Shown piece after piece: positions 34,708 through 44,100 of a DNA stretch of 64,000 nt. Position 1 is the first letter of the stretch. Every line of letters begins with the position of its first letter. Under the pieces are notes generated by a model. It worked only from the letters and a program-made list of their open reading frames with translations. It was not told the origin of the DNA and searched no databases. Origin of the DNA: Nocardiopsis terrae (GTDB lineage Bacteria > Actinomycetota > Actinomycetes > Streptosporangiales > Streptosporangiaceae); NCBI RefSeq assembly GCF_014651695.1, contig NZ_BMXJ01000006.1, positions 286,741-350,740 on the forward strand. Reading direction: 5' to 3'. The translations under genes were made by a program, and so were the position numbers.

Positions 34708-35967
34708 CTACGCACCGTCGGCGAGGTCCGCCAGCACCGCCGCGGCGGCCCGCTCCCCGCTGACCAGCGCGCCCTGGAGCGAGGGGGTGTCGCGGTGGTC
34801 CCCGGCCACGTAGAGCCCCTCGCCCAACCGCACGGGGAGCCGCAGGTCGCCCCTGGGCGGGGGAGCGGCGGGCAGGGCGTCCGGGACGTGTACGGTGCGC
34901 AGGTGCTCCCAGTTCCCGGGGTGGGTGCCGAGGACCCGGGCCGCCTCGGCGCGCACGTCGGCCTCGGCGGGCTGTTGGGCGCCCACCACGGACGAGGCGA
35001 TGAGCGACCGCCCGGGCGGCGCGTAGGAGGGCGCGGTGGCGGTCATCACCATGACACCGGACAGGCGGGTGCGCCCCCGGTCGGAACGGCCGTCGACGTG
35101 CAGGAGCGGGTCCTCGTCCGCGAGGACCGGCCGCGTGTGGAAGTAGGTGGTGGTCGCGTTGGTGCGGGGGGCGTCGAGCGCGGGGAGCAGCCGCGGGGCC
35201 TGCGCGGGTCCCGCGGCCACCAGGACGGCGCGGGCCCGCACCTTTCCGGCCCCGGTGTCGACCCGCCCGGGCGCCACCTCCCGCACCGGGGCCCCCAACA
35301 CGATGGACGCTCCGCGGGCGTGCTCGGCCAGCTGCTCCGGGACAGCCCGCATCCCGGCGGCCGGGACGGTGAGGCTCCCCCGGGCGAAGGCGCGCCAGAC
35401 CAGGTCGTTGACCCGGCTGGAGGTCGCGAGGCTCTCGTCGAGGAAGACGCCCGTCAGGAAGGGGCGCACCAGGGTGTCCACGGCGCGTTTGCCCAGGCCG
35501 CGTCGGCGCAGTTCGGTGATGGTGTCCGTCTCGGGCCGCGCCTTGAGGCGCTCGGCGGGCAGCAGGGTGTTCCCGGCGAGCATTCCCAGGAGCCGGAACA
35601 GGTCCGAGGGCCTGACGAGGCTGCCGGAGAGCAGGGACAGGGACGAGAGGGCGCCGGAGGGGGAGGCCACCAGCCGGACCAGCCCCCGGTCGGTGCGCAC
35701 CGCCATGCCCTTGGGGAAGGCGCGAAGGTTCAGGGCGTCGAGGTCGAGTCGGCGGCGCACGGCCGGGTAGGCGGTGTTGAGGACCTGGAACCCGCGGTCG
35801 AGGACGTAGCCGTCCACCACGCTGCTGCGGACCCGGCCGCCCACCTCGTCCCCGGCCTCCAGCACGGTCACGTCCAGCCCCGCGGCGACGAGGTCGGCCG
35901 CCGCCACCAGGCCGGCCGCCCCGGCGCCCACGACCACGACGTCACAGCTGTGCGGTAGTTCGCTCAT
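34708..35967 (-). CDS. FAD-dependent amine-oxidase-like oxidoreductase
   Basis: This 419-aa flavoprotein has the N-terminal FAD motif VVVVGAGAAGLVAAADLVAAG (near residues 10-30) and the second motif EAGDEVGGRVRS, then a protoporphyrinogen-oxidase/phytoene-desaturase-like body, and a C-terminal flavin-contact segment GLYVAGDHRDTPSLQGALVSGERAA. It oxidises an unknown amine or hydrocarbon. ATG at 35967 is preferred over 36000 because the strand begins just after it. It marks the left edge before the unusual regulatory region. Confidence 0.85.
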   Translation of the reverse strand: MSELPHSCDVVVVGAGAAGLVAAADLVAAGLDVTVLEAGDEVGGRVRSSVVDGYVLDRGFQVLNTAYPAVRRRLDLDALNLRAFPKGMAVRTDRGLVRLVASPSGALSSLSLLSGSLVRPSDLFRLLGMLAGNTLLPAERLKARPETDTITELRRRGLGKRAVDTLVRPFLTGVFLDESLATSSRVNDLVWRAFARGSLTVPAAGMRAVPEQLAEHARGASIVLGAPVREVAPGRVDTGAGKVRARAVLVAAGPAQAPRLLPALDAPRTNATTTYFHTRPVLADEDPLLHVDGRSDRGRTRLSGVMVMTATAPSYAPPGRSLIASSVVGAQQPAEADVRAEAARVLGTHPGNWEHLRTVHVPDALPAAPPPRGDLRLPVRLGEGLYVAGDHRDTPSLQGALVSGERAAAAVLADLADGA

Positions 35968-36000
35968 TCGGCCCACCCTAAGCAGGAGAGTGCCGCTCAC

Positions 36001-36310
36001 CCCGTTGAACCGCCCGTGCGCGCCCGGGGTGTCTCACACCAGGGCGGACGCCTGGCCGTCATCGGCGTCGGTGGCGGGGACCGCTCAGGCCAAAGAGGGC
36101 GGATGAACTCCCAGAGCCCGTTCGGCAGCACATCACTCGCAGAACGCGACCATGCCAGGGTCGGGGTGCTCTCGCGGAGCTTTCGAGACGGGCTTTCGGC
36201 CACCTGTCCAGTCGGTGTCCAACGTGGTGTCCAGTCCCTTGTCCAACCCGGTCTCCCACCCTCGCAGTAGCCACCCACATCCGGTGGGCGGAACGCAGGG
36301 AGGAACCAGA
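36001..36310 (+). promoter_or_regulatory. SARP-type operator: four TGTCCA direct repeats
   Basis: No gene is seen here. TGTCCA starts at 36205, 36216, 36228 and 36240, that is at 11, 12 and 12 bp spacing; the seventh base alternates G, A, G, A. Direct heptamers about one helical turn apart are the known binding pattern of SARP activators. The block ends 65 bp upstream of the glycosyltransferase-like GTG start. No good -10 hexamer follows, as expected for an activator-dependent promoter. Confidence 0.65.
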
Positions 36311-37540
36311 GTGCAGGAATGGCTACACACTCCGATCGGGGTGGAACCGGAACGCTGGACGACATGGTCAGGCTGCCAGAAAGTGCTGGCCGTCGCACAC
36401 ACGGTCGCCGACGCGCAGCGGCTGATGGACCCCGTTGCGGTCCTGGCCGCAGACCAGCGTGTGCAGGTGGTGTTCACCATCGCTCCCCACGCCGTGTTCG
36501 GTAGCGGCGTGGACGAGTGGTTGCGCGCGACGGGAACGGTGGTGGTGTCCTGGGAACAGGCCATCCGGACCCGCTTCGACCTGGCGTTGGCCACCAGCAT
36601 GAGCCGAGAGTTGGACCGGGTGCTCGCCCCCATCGTGCTGTTCGCGCACGGAGTGGGCTTCAACAAGCTCACTCCGTTCCCCGAGTACGGGCGACAGAGG
36701 GTCGCTCGACAGCCCTACGGGTTGGCCCGCGAGGGCCTGGTCCGCGACGGGCAGTTGGTTGTGGCCCGTCTGGCCCTGGCCCACACCCGGGAGAGGACAC
36801 GTCTTGGCCGCGTGTGTCCGGAGGCGATGGACAGCGCGTGTGTGGTGGGGGACGCGGCCGTTGACCGGCTCCTGGAATCGTTGCGGCAGCGCGACCGTTG
36901 TCGGCGCCGGCTCGGTGTCGGACCGGAGGAGAAGCTCGTGGTCGCGACCTCCACCTGGGGGGCTTCCTCCCTGCTGGGGGAGGGGCGTGAGATTCTGTCC
37001 CGTCTCGTGAGGCAGGCTCGTGGTGGCCGGTGCCGGGTAGCGCTGTTGATCCACCCCAACGTGTGGGCCGCGCACGGTACCTGGCAGGTCGTCTCCTGGC
37101 TGCGCCCTTGGGCGGAGAGCGGACTGATCGTGGTTCCGATGTCCGCCGAATGGTCCGGTGTCCTGGCTGCCGCGGACGCGGTGCTCGGCGACCACGGATC
37201 GACTGCTCTGTACGCCACTCTGCTCACGCGGCCCATACTCCTGGCCCCCCATGGGGCAGAGGACGTCGATCCCGCCTCACCCATGGGCCAGGCACTGCGG
37301 AACCTCCCCCGGATCGGTGAGGACACCCCGATCCTCGATCAGCTCCTGCGCGACCTTTCACCAGGGGAGCAGGACGCGCTGACGTTCCTCTCCCGTCAGG
37401 TCAGCTCCTACCCGGGCCGTTTCGCTCCTCGGGTCAGAGCAGTGCTCTACGAGCTGCTGGACCTCTCCGAACCCGACGAACCCGCGGGCGTGCGGCCTCT
37501 GCGCCCGCCGGCCCTTGACACCCCCTGGAGGCAGTCATGA
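36311..37540 (+). CDS. Glycosyltransferase-like (GT-B, CDP-glycerol transferase-like) protein
   Basis: This 409-aa protein has no signal peptide or membrane helix. The C-terminal half has the look of a GT-B nucleotide-sugar or CDP-glycerol-type transferase: RRRLGVGPEEKLVVATSTWG (start of the second Rossmann domain), and GVLAAADAVLGDHGSTALYATLLTRPILLAP, which matches the nucleotide-binding segment of the TagF/TarF superfamily (usually DYSS, here DHGS). I infer a transferase of unknown acceptor. GTG at 36311 is chosen because GGGAGG lies 8 bases upstream; the frame extends to 36152 but that part overlaps the SARP-type repeats. The stop overlaps the PfkB ATG by 4 bases. Confidence 0.6.
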   Translation: MQEWLHTPIGVEPERWTTWSGCQKVLAVAHTVADAQRLMDPVAVLAADQRVQVVFTIAPHAVFGSGVDEWLRATGTVVVSWEQAIRTRFDLALATSMSRELDRVLAPIVLFAHGVGFNKLTPFPEYGRQRVARQPYGLAREGLVRDGQLVVARLALAHTRERTRLGRVCPEAMDSACVVGDAAVDRLLESLRQRDRCRRRLGVGPEEKLVVATSTWGASSLLGEGREILSRLVRQARGGRCRVALLIHPNVWAAHGTWQVVSWLRPWAESGLIVVPMSAEWSGVLAAADAVLGDHGSTALYATLLTRPILLAPHGAEDVDPASPMGQALRNLPRIGEDTPILDQLLRDLSPGEQDALTFLSRQVSSYPGRFAPRVRAVLYELLDLSEPDEPAGVRPLRPPALDTPWRQS

Positions 37541-38472
37541 GCATCGAACGCAGAATCGTGGTGGCAGGGGTCGCTAACCTGTGCACGGCCGCCGTAACGG
37601 GCACCATCGACCTGGCTGGCCCGCGCCAGCGCTGCGAGTCCCGGAACATGGTGACCGGCGTCAGCGGGGTCGGCGCCAACCTCGCCGTCACCCTGCGCCG
37701 CCTGGGTTCGCGGGTGGATCTGTGCACACTCGTGGGTCAGGACGTGCCGGGCCAGGCTATCCGGGCGGGCCTGGAACAGGAGGGGCTCTACGGCCGGGGC
37801 TGTGTGGACACCCCGTCCTCACCCCTGGCTGTCTGCTTGGTCAGCGAGGAAGGCCACCAACTCACCTCCACCTACCTGGACCGGCTCAACGACGCCCTCT
37901 ACCCGACCAAGGTGTTCCGCGACCTGGTCCGGGGCGCGGATCTGGCGGTGCTGACCAACGTCGGGTTCGCCCGTCCCCTCATCGCGCACGCCCACAACGC
38001 CGGAGTGCCGATCGCGGTCGACGTACACCGCATCGCCGACATCGACCAGCCCGGGCAGCGGGCGTGGCTGCACAGCGCCGACGTCCTCTTCAGTTCCCAC
38101 GAGCGCCTACCGTGCTCACCCCGGCAGTGGATCAAGGAAGTCTTCGAGACCTACCCCGGCTGCCTGATCGCCGGAGTAGGCCGCGGAGCCGAAGGAGCCA
38201 TGGTGGGGACCCGCGACGGGCTACTGATCAGTGCTCGCACCCGCCCCCCACGCCCGCCGGCCAACACCGTCGGTGCCGGGGACACCCTCTTCGGGTCTTT
38301 CCTGCACGGGTGGCTGGCCGCCGGCAACCCGGCCCAGGCACTGCACGATGCGGTCCTGCACGCCAGCTGGTTCGTCGGCGAGCTCTTCCCCAACACCGGG
38401 CGGCTGGACTCCTGTGAGTTGGGCGAGTTGGCGCGCACGCATCCGGTCCACCTCGTCGTGGACCGCTGGTGA
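37537..38472 (+). CDS. PfkB-family carbohydrate kinase
   Basis: This 311-aa ribokinase-like protein has signature 1 as VSGVGANLAVTLRRLG (residues 42-57) and signature 2 as NTVGAGDTLFGSFLHG, containing the catalytic base Asp in GAGD; the first Asp of the usual DTxGAGD is Asn. It would phosphorylate a sugar or nucleoside. ATG at 37537 overlaps the stop of the transferase-like gene (ATGA) and GGAGG lies upstream, so the two are made in fixed ratio. It is convergent with the NB-ARC/TPR gene, with one base between the stops. Confidence 0.85.
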   Translation: MSIERRIVVAGVANLCTAAVTGTIDLAGPRQRCESRNMVTGVSGVGANLAVTLRRLGSRVDLCTLVGQDVPGQAIRAGLEQEGLYGRGCVDTPSSPLAVCLVSEEGHQLTSTYLDRLNDALYPTKVFRDLVRGADLAVLTNVGFARPLIAHAHNAGVPIAVDVHRIADIDQPGQRAWLHSADVLFSSHERLPCSPRQWIKEVFETYPGCLIAGVGRGAEGAMVGTRDGLLISARTRPPRPPANTVGAGDTLFGSFLHGWLAAGNPAQALHDAVLHASWFVGELFPNTGRLDSCELGELARTHPVHLVVDRW

Positions 38473-38473
38473 G

Positions 38474-40615
38474 CTATCCCAGCCCGTCCAGTCGCCCTTG
38501 CACTCTGCGGCGGGCCGGGTCCCCTTGTGAGAGCAGCTTCATGGCGCTCTCATAGGCGGCCCTCGCCGCAGGGACGTCTCCCTGGTGCTCGCTGATCTCC
38601 CCCAGCACTTCCCATGCCTTGCCCTGTCCGGACACCGATCCGCGCTTGAGCATCTCCGCCTGGGCGGCCTCGGCTTCACGCCGGGCCCGTTCAGGCTGGG
38701 ACAGGGCCATCAGAACGGAGCCGAGGGCGATGCGCACACGGGCCCGGTTGTAGGCGTCGTCATCCAGTAGCGGCAGAGCCCGCTCCAGGCATCCCAGTGC
38801 CTTCTCGGGGGACCGCGTGGCCAGGTGGGCGCGTCCCAGCATGAACAGTGTGACGGCCTTGTTGTGCTCGCCGCCGGTGTGCTCGTCCGCCGCCAGAGCC
38901 TCTTGGAGAAACGCAACGGCATCCTGGTGGTGCTGGTTCTGGAAGGCGAGGATGCCTCGACGCTGACGCGTCTGCGCCACGCGCTTCCACTCCTGCTTGC
39001 CCAACCAGATTCTCTCTGCGGCCTCCAGATCTGCGATCGCCTCCTCGACGCGACTCAGATGACTGTGGACCAGGGCACGCTTGTTCAACAGCCGTCCCAG
39101 GGCTGTTTCATCACCCAGCTCACGGGCTGCCCGGATGGCCGGGGTGCCAGCGCGCAGCCACAGCAGGGCTTGGCCGTGGTGGAGGAAGAGCGGCCACAGC
39201 CCTTCCACCAACCGCAGGGCGTGCCGGGGGCGGTCGTGCCGCGCGGCCAGCTCGACCAGGCCGACCAGGTTGTCCTTCTCCGTGTCCAACCAAACGGCCG
39301 CCTGGGCAGGGTCGGTGAACACGGGTGTGATCCCCGAAGCTCCGGGCCCGGCGTAAGGCCGCAGCACTGTGTCGGCCGCGACGGAGAGTTCGGCGAAGGT
39401 CCGCATGAGCCCGTCGACCCCTTCGTCTTTCGCCTCGTCCGTCTCGTGTGCGGCGGCCTTCTCCTCGGCGTGTAGGCGTAGAAGGTCGTGGAAGCGGTAC
39501 CGGCCTCGGCCGTGCTCGGTCAGCAGGTGCTGTTGCGCCAGATTCCGTAGCGTCTCTTCACACTCGGCAGCGCTGTGACCCGTCACGCACGAAGCGACGA
39601 GCGTGGTGATCTCGGGCCCGGGGTGCCAGGCGAGCCGGCGATAGGTGCGGGCCTGGGCGGCGGGCAAGGACTCATAGGACAAATCGAACGCTCCTCGAAG
39701 CGACACCTCAACACCGATCCGTTCTCCGATCGAGTTCAATCGAGCCAGGCGTGCTTGAGCGTCCCGGAGGTCGTTCTCGACGCGAGTCCAGGAGCTCCAG
39801 CGTTCGCTGCTTTCGGCGATGGCAACGGTACACAGGGCAACTGGCAGGCCACCGCACAGCCGTGCAATGTTCCGCATAGCCGCCTGACCCTCGTCATCGG
39901 GCGTCGGGGTACCGCTCGACCTACGTAGAAGCTCGACCCCTTGTTCTGTGTTCAGGGGCGGAACGCGCACGATCGTGGCCCCGTCGAAACGCAGCCCCAT
40001 GAGGTTCACCCGGGAGGTCACCACGACGGTGTGGCCGGTTCCGCCGGGAAGAAGGACGCGGGCTTGGGCGGCTGACAGTGCGTCGTCCAGTAGTAGGACG
40101 ACACGCAACGCTGCCGTGGCCGACCTCCACCAGGCTGCGCGAGCTCCGAGCTCGGTGGGTACGGACTCCCGGTCCATGCCGAGGGAGTGAAGAAGGCGTT
40201 CCAGCGCTTGGTGAGGGTCTGTCGGGGGTCCGGGGGAGAAGCCTTGCAGGTCGATGAAGAAGTGTCCGTGTGTGCCGAGCTGAGGATGCTCGTGCAGGAA
40301 ACGCGTGGCCAGTGCTGACTTGCCCACCCCAGCGGGTCCGGTGACCACCACCAAGGCGTTGCGTTTCTCGGCGTGCGCCTGGTCGACCGCGGCCCTGATT
40401 TCCCCCGTGAGGGAATCCTGATCGACGTAAACCGCGGGTGGCGCCGGTAACTGCCGTGGTTCTGGCGGGGGCGGAGAGCTGGGCAGGTGGACGTTTCCGT
40501 GGACTGATCCGACTTGCAGGACGGTTCCGTTGACCGGGCCGTGGATGTGGTTGGTTGTTTGGGCGTGCGGAGGGCTGGTGTGACGGAAGGGGTCCACGTT
40601 GCTCCGTTGACACAT
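38474..40615 (-). CDS. NB-ARC ATPase with TPR repeats, no DNA-binding domain
   Basis: This 713-aa STAND-type protein lacks an N-terminal effector domain. Residues 20-45 carry a Gly-repeat pattern HGPVNGTVLQVGSVHGNVHL that is common in actinomycete NB-ARC proteins. The NB-ARC domain has Walker A GPAGVGKSAL near 91-100, Walker B VVLLLDDALS, a TSR sensor and LCGGLPVAL. From about residue 430 the sequence is helical repeats of TPR type (for example HSHLSRVEEAIADLEAAERIW and MLGRAHLATRSPEKALGCLERAL). It may sense a ligand or peptide through its TPR part. The start ATG 40615 has no ribosome site and TTGACA (40645-40650) lies at a distance that would make the mRNA leaderless; GTG 40597 is the alternative. 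Confidence 0.8.
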   Translation of the reverse strand: MCQRSNVDPFRHTSPPHAQTTNHIHGPVNGTVLQVGSVHGNVHLPSSPPPPEPRQLPAPPAVYVDQDSLTGEIRAAVDQAHAEKRNALVVVTGPAGVGKSALATRFLHEHPQLGTHGHFFIDLQGFSPGPPTDPHQALERLLHSLGMDRESVPTELGARAAWWRSATAALRVVLLLDDALSAAQARVLLPGGTGHTVVVTSRVNLMGLRFDGATIVRVPPLNTEQGVELLRRSSGTPTPDDEGQAAMRNIARLCGGLPVALCTVAIAESSERWSSWTRVENDLRDAQARLARLNSIGERIGVEVSLRGAFDLSYESLPAAQARTYRRLAWHPGPEITTLVASCVTGHSAAECEETLRNLAQQHLLTEHGRGRYRFHDLLRLHAEEKAAAHETDEAKDEGVDGLMRTFAELSVAADTVLRPYAGPGASGITPVFTDPAQAAVWLDTEKDNLVGLVELAARHDRPRHALRLVEGLWPLFLHHGQALLWLRAGTPAIRAARELGDETALGRLLNKRALVHSHLSRVEEAIADLEAAERIWLGKQEWKRVAQTRQRRGILAFQNQHHQDAVAFLQEALAADEHTGGEHNKAVTLFMLGRAHLATRSPEKALGCLERALPLLDDDAYNRARVRIALGSVLMALSQPERARREAEAAQAEMLKRGSVSGQGKAWEVLGEISEHQGDVPAARAAYESAMKLLSQGDPARRRVQGRLDGLG

Positions 40616-40782
40616 GTGGTTTTGAGGTGACTAGGTTTCCAGTCTGTCAATAACCGAGTGTCCTGCCGGTGAGGGTTTCCAGCAATATCCGACGCGCCAC
40701 AGTGTTCTCAAGGCACGGGAAAATGCATGTGCACATGCAGGGGATTTCCGGTCGAGGCCTGCGAATTATTGGATTCGAGACG
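40616..40782 (-). promoter_or_regulatory. Promoter region of the NB-ARC/TPR gene with palindrome and repeats
   Basis: TGCATGTGCACATGCA (40724-40739) is a perfect 16-bp palindrome; its left half is part of AAAATGCATGTGCAC (40720-40734), which recurs in inverted form with 13 of 15 matches at 44401-44415 upstream of the SARP gene. GGTTTCCAG is repeated at 40634-40642 and 40674-40682, 40 bp apart. TTGACA on the minus strand is at 40645-40650 but no good -10 follows. Confidence 0.55.
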
Positions 40783-40811
40783 AAAAAAGCCCGCCGCTGG
40801 AGGCGGCGGGC
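40783..40811 (-). terminator. Intrinsic terminator of the small peptide gene
   Basis: On the minus strand GCCCGCCGC and GCGGCGGGC form a perfect 9-bp stem with a 5-nt loop (40789-40811), followed directly by six T residues (40783-40788). This is a textbook factor-independent terminator, rare in this GC-rich window, 24 bp past the peptide stop codon. Confidence 0.9.
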
Positions 40812-40835
40812 GTACCTGAAGCTGACCCTGGATTT

Positions 40836-40931
40836 CTAGGCGGCTACTCCTCCAGGGATCAACGGAACGCTCCAGGCGTAGGCCCAGCTGTATGCGGCCA
40901 GCACAAAAAGCTGTACCATGGGGAACTTCAT
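40836..40931 (-). CDS. Secreted-type 31-aa peptide precursor (candidate pheromone)
   Basis: This small frame starts at ATG 40931, 4 bases after AAGGAG, and stops at TAG 40836-40838. The peptide begins MKFPMVQLFVLAAYSWAYA: one positive residue, a hydrophobic core, then Ala17-Tyr18-Ala19, an A-x-A signal peptidase site. Cleavage there would release the 12-mer WSVPLIPGGVAA. There are no Cys, Ser/Thr-rich or modification-enzyme partners that would suggest a modified peptide. A strong ribosome site, a real intrinsic terminator just after the stop, and a position between two TPR regulators on the same strand all argue that it is a genuine gene. Function as a signal is an inference. It is below the length where automated gene finding would normally report it. 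Confidence 0.75.
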   Translation of the reverse strand: MKFPMVQLFVLAAYSWAYAWSVPLIPGGVAA

Positions 40932-41002
40932 TGTTCTCCTTCTGCCGCCCTTGCTTCTCTTGCTCGGGATCACCAAGGGCTAGTTGGTCGCTGCAATGAG
41001 GA

Positions 41003-41034
41003 ACGGGGCGTCACGGTCATCTGTGACGTCCCGT
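41003..41034 (-). terminator. Hairpin between the SARP gene and the peptide gene
   Basis: ACGGGGCGTCAC and GTGACGTCCCGT (41003-41014 and 41023-41034) pair over 12 bp with one mismatch. It lies 110 bp after the SARP stop and 70 bp before the peptide ATG and could end or attenuate SARP transcripts. On the plus strand it is followed by TTTTCC. Confidence 0.5.
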
Positions 41035-41144
41035 TTTCCGTGCTCGAGAACTGTATCGGCATTGCGCCGACTTGGGGAAGCACGCGTCCTCTGGGGGTTA
41101 TGCTAGTGTCCATCCACCGGTGGGGTGCTCCGGTTGGTATGGGG

Positions 41145-44100
41145 TCAGTGTCTCGAAAGGGTCTCCAGGAGCGAGCGCACAACGGTGGCTTCGGGGGACG
41201 CCAGGTCCTCGTACAGGGCGGCGGCGGTCTCAAGCTCGGTACGCCCTCCTCGCTTGTCGCCAAGCGCCAGGCGCTGCTGCCCGAGTGCGTGTAGGGCCTG
41301 GGCCCGTTGCTTGCGCAATCCATGCTCTGTGGCGATCTTCAGAGCCCGCTCGAGGTGTTCGACGGTCCTGTGTGAGCTGTCCGGGTCCTGCTCGACATCG
41401 GCCAGCCCCATGTGTACATCGAAGGTCACGTTCGGGGGCGCGAAGCTTTGGAGCTCCAGACACTGCTGGAAGTGGTCTCGGGCTTTTTCTGGATGACCCT
41501 GAATTGCGTAAGCGGAGCCCATGGTGGAGAGGACGGCCAGCTTGGTCCACGGGTCATGGAACCGCTCTAAACAGGACAAGGCCCGCTTTGAGCAGGTGAT
41601 GGCTTGCTCTGGTTTGTTCCGATGCACGGATAAATCACCCATGTTCGCCCAGGCGAGGGCTTCTCTTCGTTCATCAGTATTGGTTTGGGCGATCTCAAGG
41701 ACCGTTTCACATAAGAACCAAGCTTCGCGGTGAAAACCCATCTGCTGCAGAGCCCCCGCAAGGTTTATCTGAACATTCGACAATACAAGAGGGTCGGATG
41801 CTCCCTTGAGGAGGCGGGTGACGTCGCTGAAGTCCGCCACCGCCTGGTGGAAATCACTGGTGACGAGGTGGCACAGGCCTCGATTGCGTAGAGCGAAGAC
41901 GATCCCCGGGCGGCTCCCGAGCATCTCGAATCTTTCCAGAGCGTTCTCCAGGAGTTCCAGACTCATGTTGTAGCGCCCTTGTACGTAGCGGATCAGCCCT
42001 TGATGGGCGATGGCCCACGCTTGCCCCAAGTCATCGCCCGCTTGGTGCCACCGTTCGTGAGAGATCCGGTTGCAGAGCAGAGCCCGCTCGACCTCGCCTG
42101 TTCGTAGCAGGGCCCGCGCCAGATCGAAATGTCCCCGGGCTGATTCCCTGACGGGACCGATTCCTTGGAGCTCGCGGCAGGCCCGCTCATGGAGAGAGGG
42201 TGCTGTGTGCCATGGGCCGTGGATGTCCAGGTACTCGGCGACCGCGTGTGCTAGCTTCGTCGTCGCCTGACCGTGGTCGCGCTCCTGCGAGGTGCTGATC
42301 AAGGTGATCAGGTTGGGAAGCTCACTGCGGAACCAGCAGTCCGCACGTGTTCGGTCCCATCGGGGCTCCTGGCGCTCGAATTCGTGTCCGTCTCGACCGG
42401 GACGATGGGGATGCAGGATCCGGTCTGCGGCTGTGCACCGGGTCAGGTAGGACTCATACATCCGTTCCCGCGTGGCGCGAACCGTGTTCGGGGAGAGTTC
42501 TCGCTGGGCGGTACTGGCGGCGTGGTCCTTCACGAGCGTGTGCAGCCTGAACCGGTCGGGTTCGTGTTCCTCGATCAGGCAGGCCCCCACCAGCTCGGCC
42601 AGGGCGCACCGGGCAGCTTTCTCGTCGGAACTGATGAGCGCCACGGCGATGGGCCCGCTCATAATCCGGGTGGGGTGCAGCCCGAGGCGCAGGAATGCTC
42701 GGCGCGCCTCAGCACTCACCGATCGCAGTGCGAGATCGAACACGTGGGCCAGGTCAAGCTGGCCCACGCGGAACGCATCGAGGCCCCCTCGTCCCACGGA
42801 CAGGCGTTCTGACAGGGACCTCAGCGTCCACGACGGGCGCAGTCGTAACAGAGTCGCCACCAAGCGCAGGGCGAGGGGCAGCCGACCACAGCGTGTGATC
42901 ACGTCATCGAGTGAGGAGTCCTCTTCCACCTGCCACGGTGAACGGCCGCTTGCCGCGGCGAACATCTCGGCGGCCTCGCTCAGGGAAGGGAGCCCCAGGG
43001 GAAGGTGGTCGGCTTCATTGATCTCCGTGAGTTGGAAGCGACTGGTGATCAGAACCGCGCTTTCCGCTCCGACGGGCAGCAACGGGATGACCTGGGCCGC
43101 GCTGGCTGCGTCGTCCAGGATGAGGAGCAGGCGCATCGACCGCGTGTGCTCACGCCATAACGCCACCTGCTCGGAAAGGGATTCGGGTATGTGTCGTGCC
43201 GGAACGCGGAGAAGCCGAAGTAATTCAGTGATCGCTTCTGCGGGAGTCAGGGGGGAGAGGTGCCCGTGGTTCCCGCGCAGGTCCACGTTCAGTCGGGCAT
43301 GGGGGAAGTTGCTCTTGACGTTATGTGCTGCGCGCATTGCCAAGGAACTCTTTCCTATTCCAGCCATGCCGCTGATGACCCAGACATGTGGTGACGGTGA
43401 AGTCGTGTCTCGCAGTCGCGAGGTCAGCAGGAGCAGTTCGGACTCGCGCCCGCGGAAGAGTTTTTGATCCCTGTCCAGGTTGTCCAGCGGTGGTGCGGCG
43501 CTGGGCTGTGTGCCTTCGCCCCGTCTTCGAGGGCCGGGGTCTGGCCTCGTTGCTTGGAGGATCTCTTCGAACTCGCGTTGGAGTCCCGTCGAAGGGTCAA
43601 CCCCCAACTCCTCCTCGAGACGTTCTTTGAGTTGCTGGTACACCACCAGAGCGTCCGCTGTCCGTCCCAGCGAGCGCAGTGAGCGAAGGACGCATCCGTG
43701 CAGGGCCTCGTTGGTCGGATAGAGCATGAGCGCTTTGTCGAGGACGTTCAGTACTTCGGTGGCCTCCCCGGCGTCGAGTGTCAGTCTTGCCCACTCGACC
43801 AGGATCTCCTGGTAAGCCTGCTCCATCGTGAAACGCATCCGCGTCATCCACTGTCCCGAAAGCCCGCTGAGCGGTGTGTCCCTGCGTAGCCGCACCGCCT
43901 CCCGCAGGAGCGTGCGGGCGGCCGAGCGCTGGTCGACCCGGCGTAGTGCGTGCGCGCGTTCCCGTAGCCCTTCCAACCGCGACCAGTCGATGTTGTCCGG
44001 TTCGATCCCGAACTGGTAGCCGCTGGCCCCGTGGGACAGCAGTGTGCGTTCGATGCCCGCAGTCTCCAGACGTCGTCGCAGCCTGGTGACGTAGGTGTGC

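Noticed and set aside
38474..40615. FxsT-type protein of the FxSxx-COOH peptide system
   Set aside because: No FxSxx-ending peptide, radical SAM maturase or FxsA/FxsC partner is near; the small peptide here ends in GGVAA.
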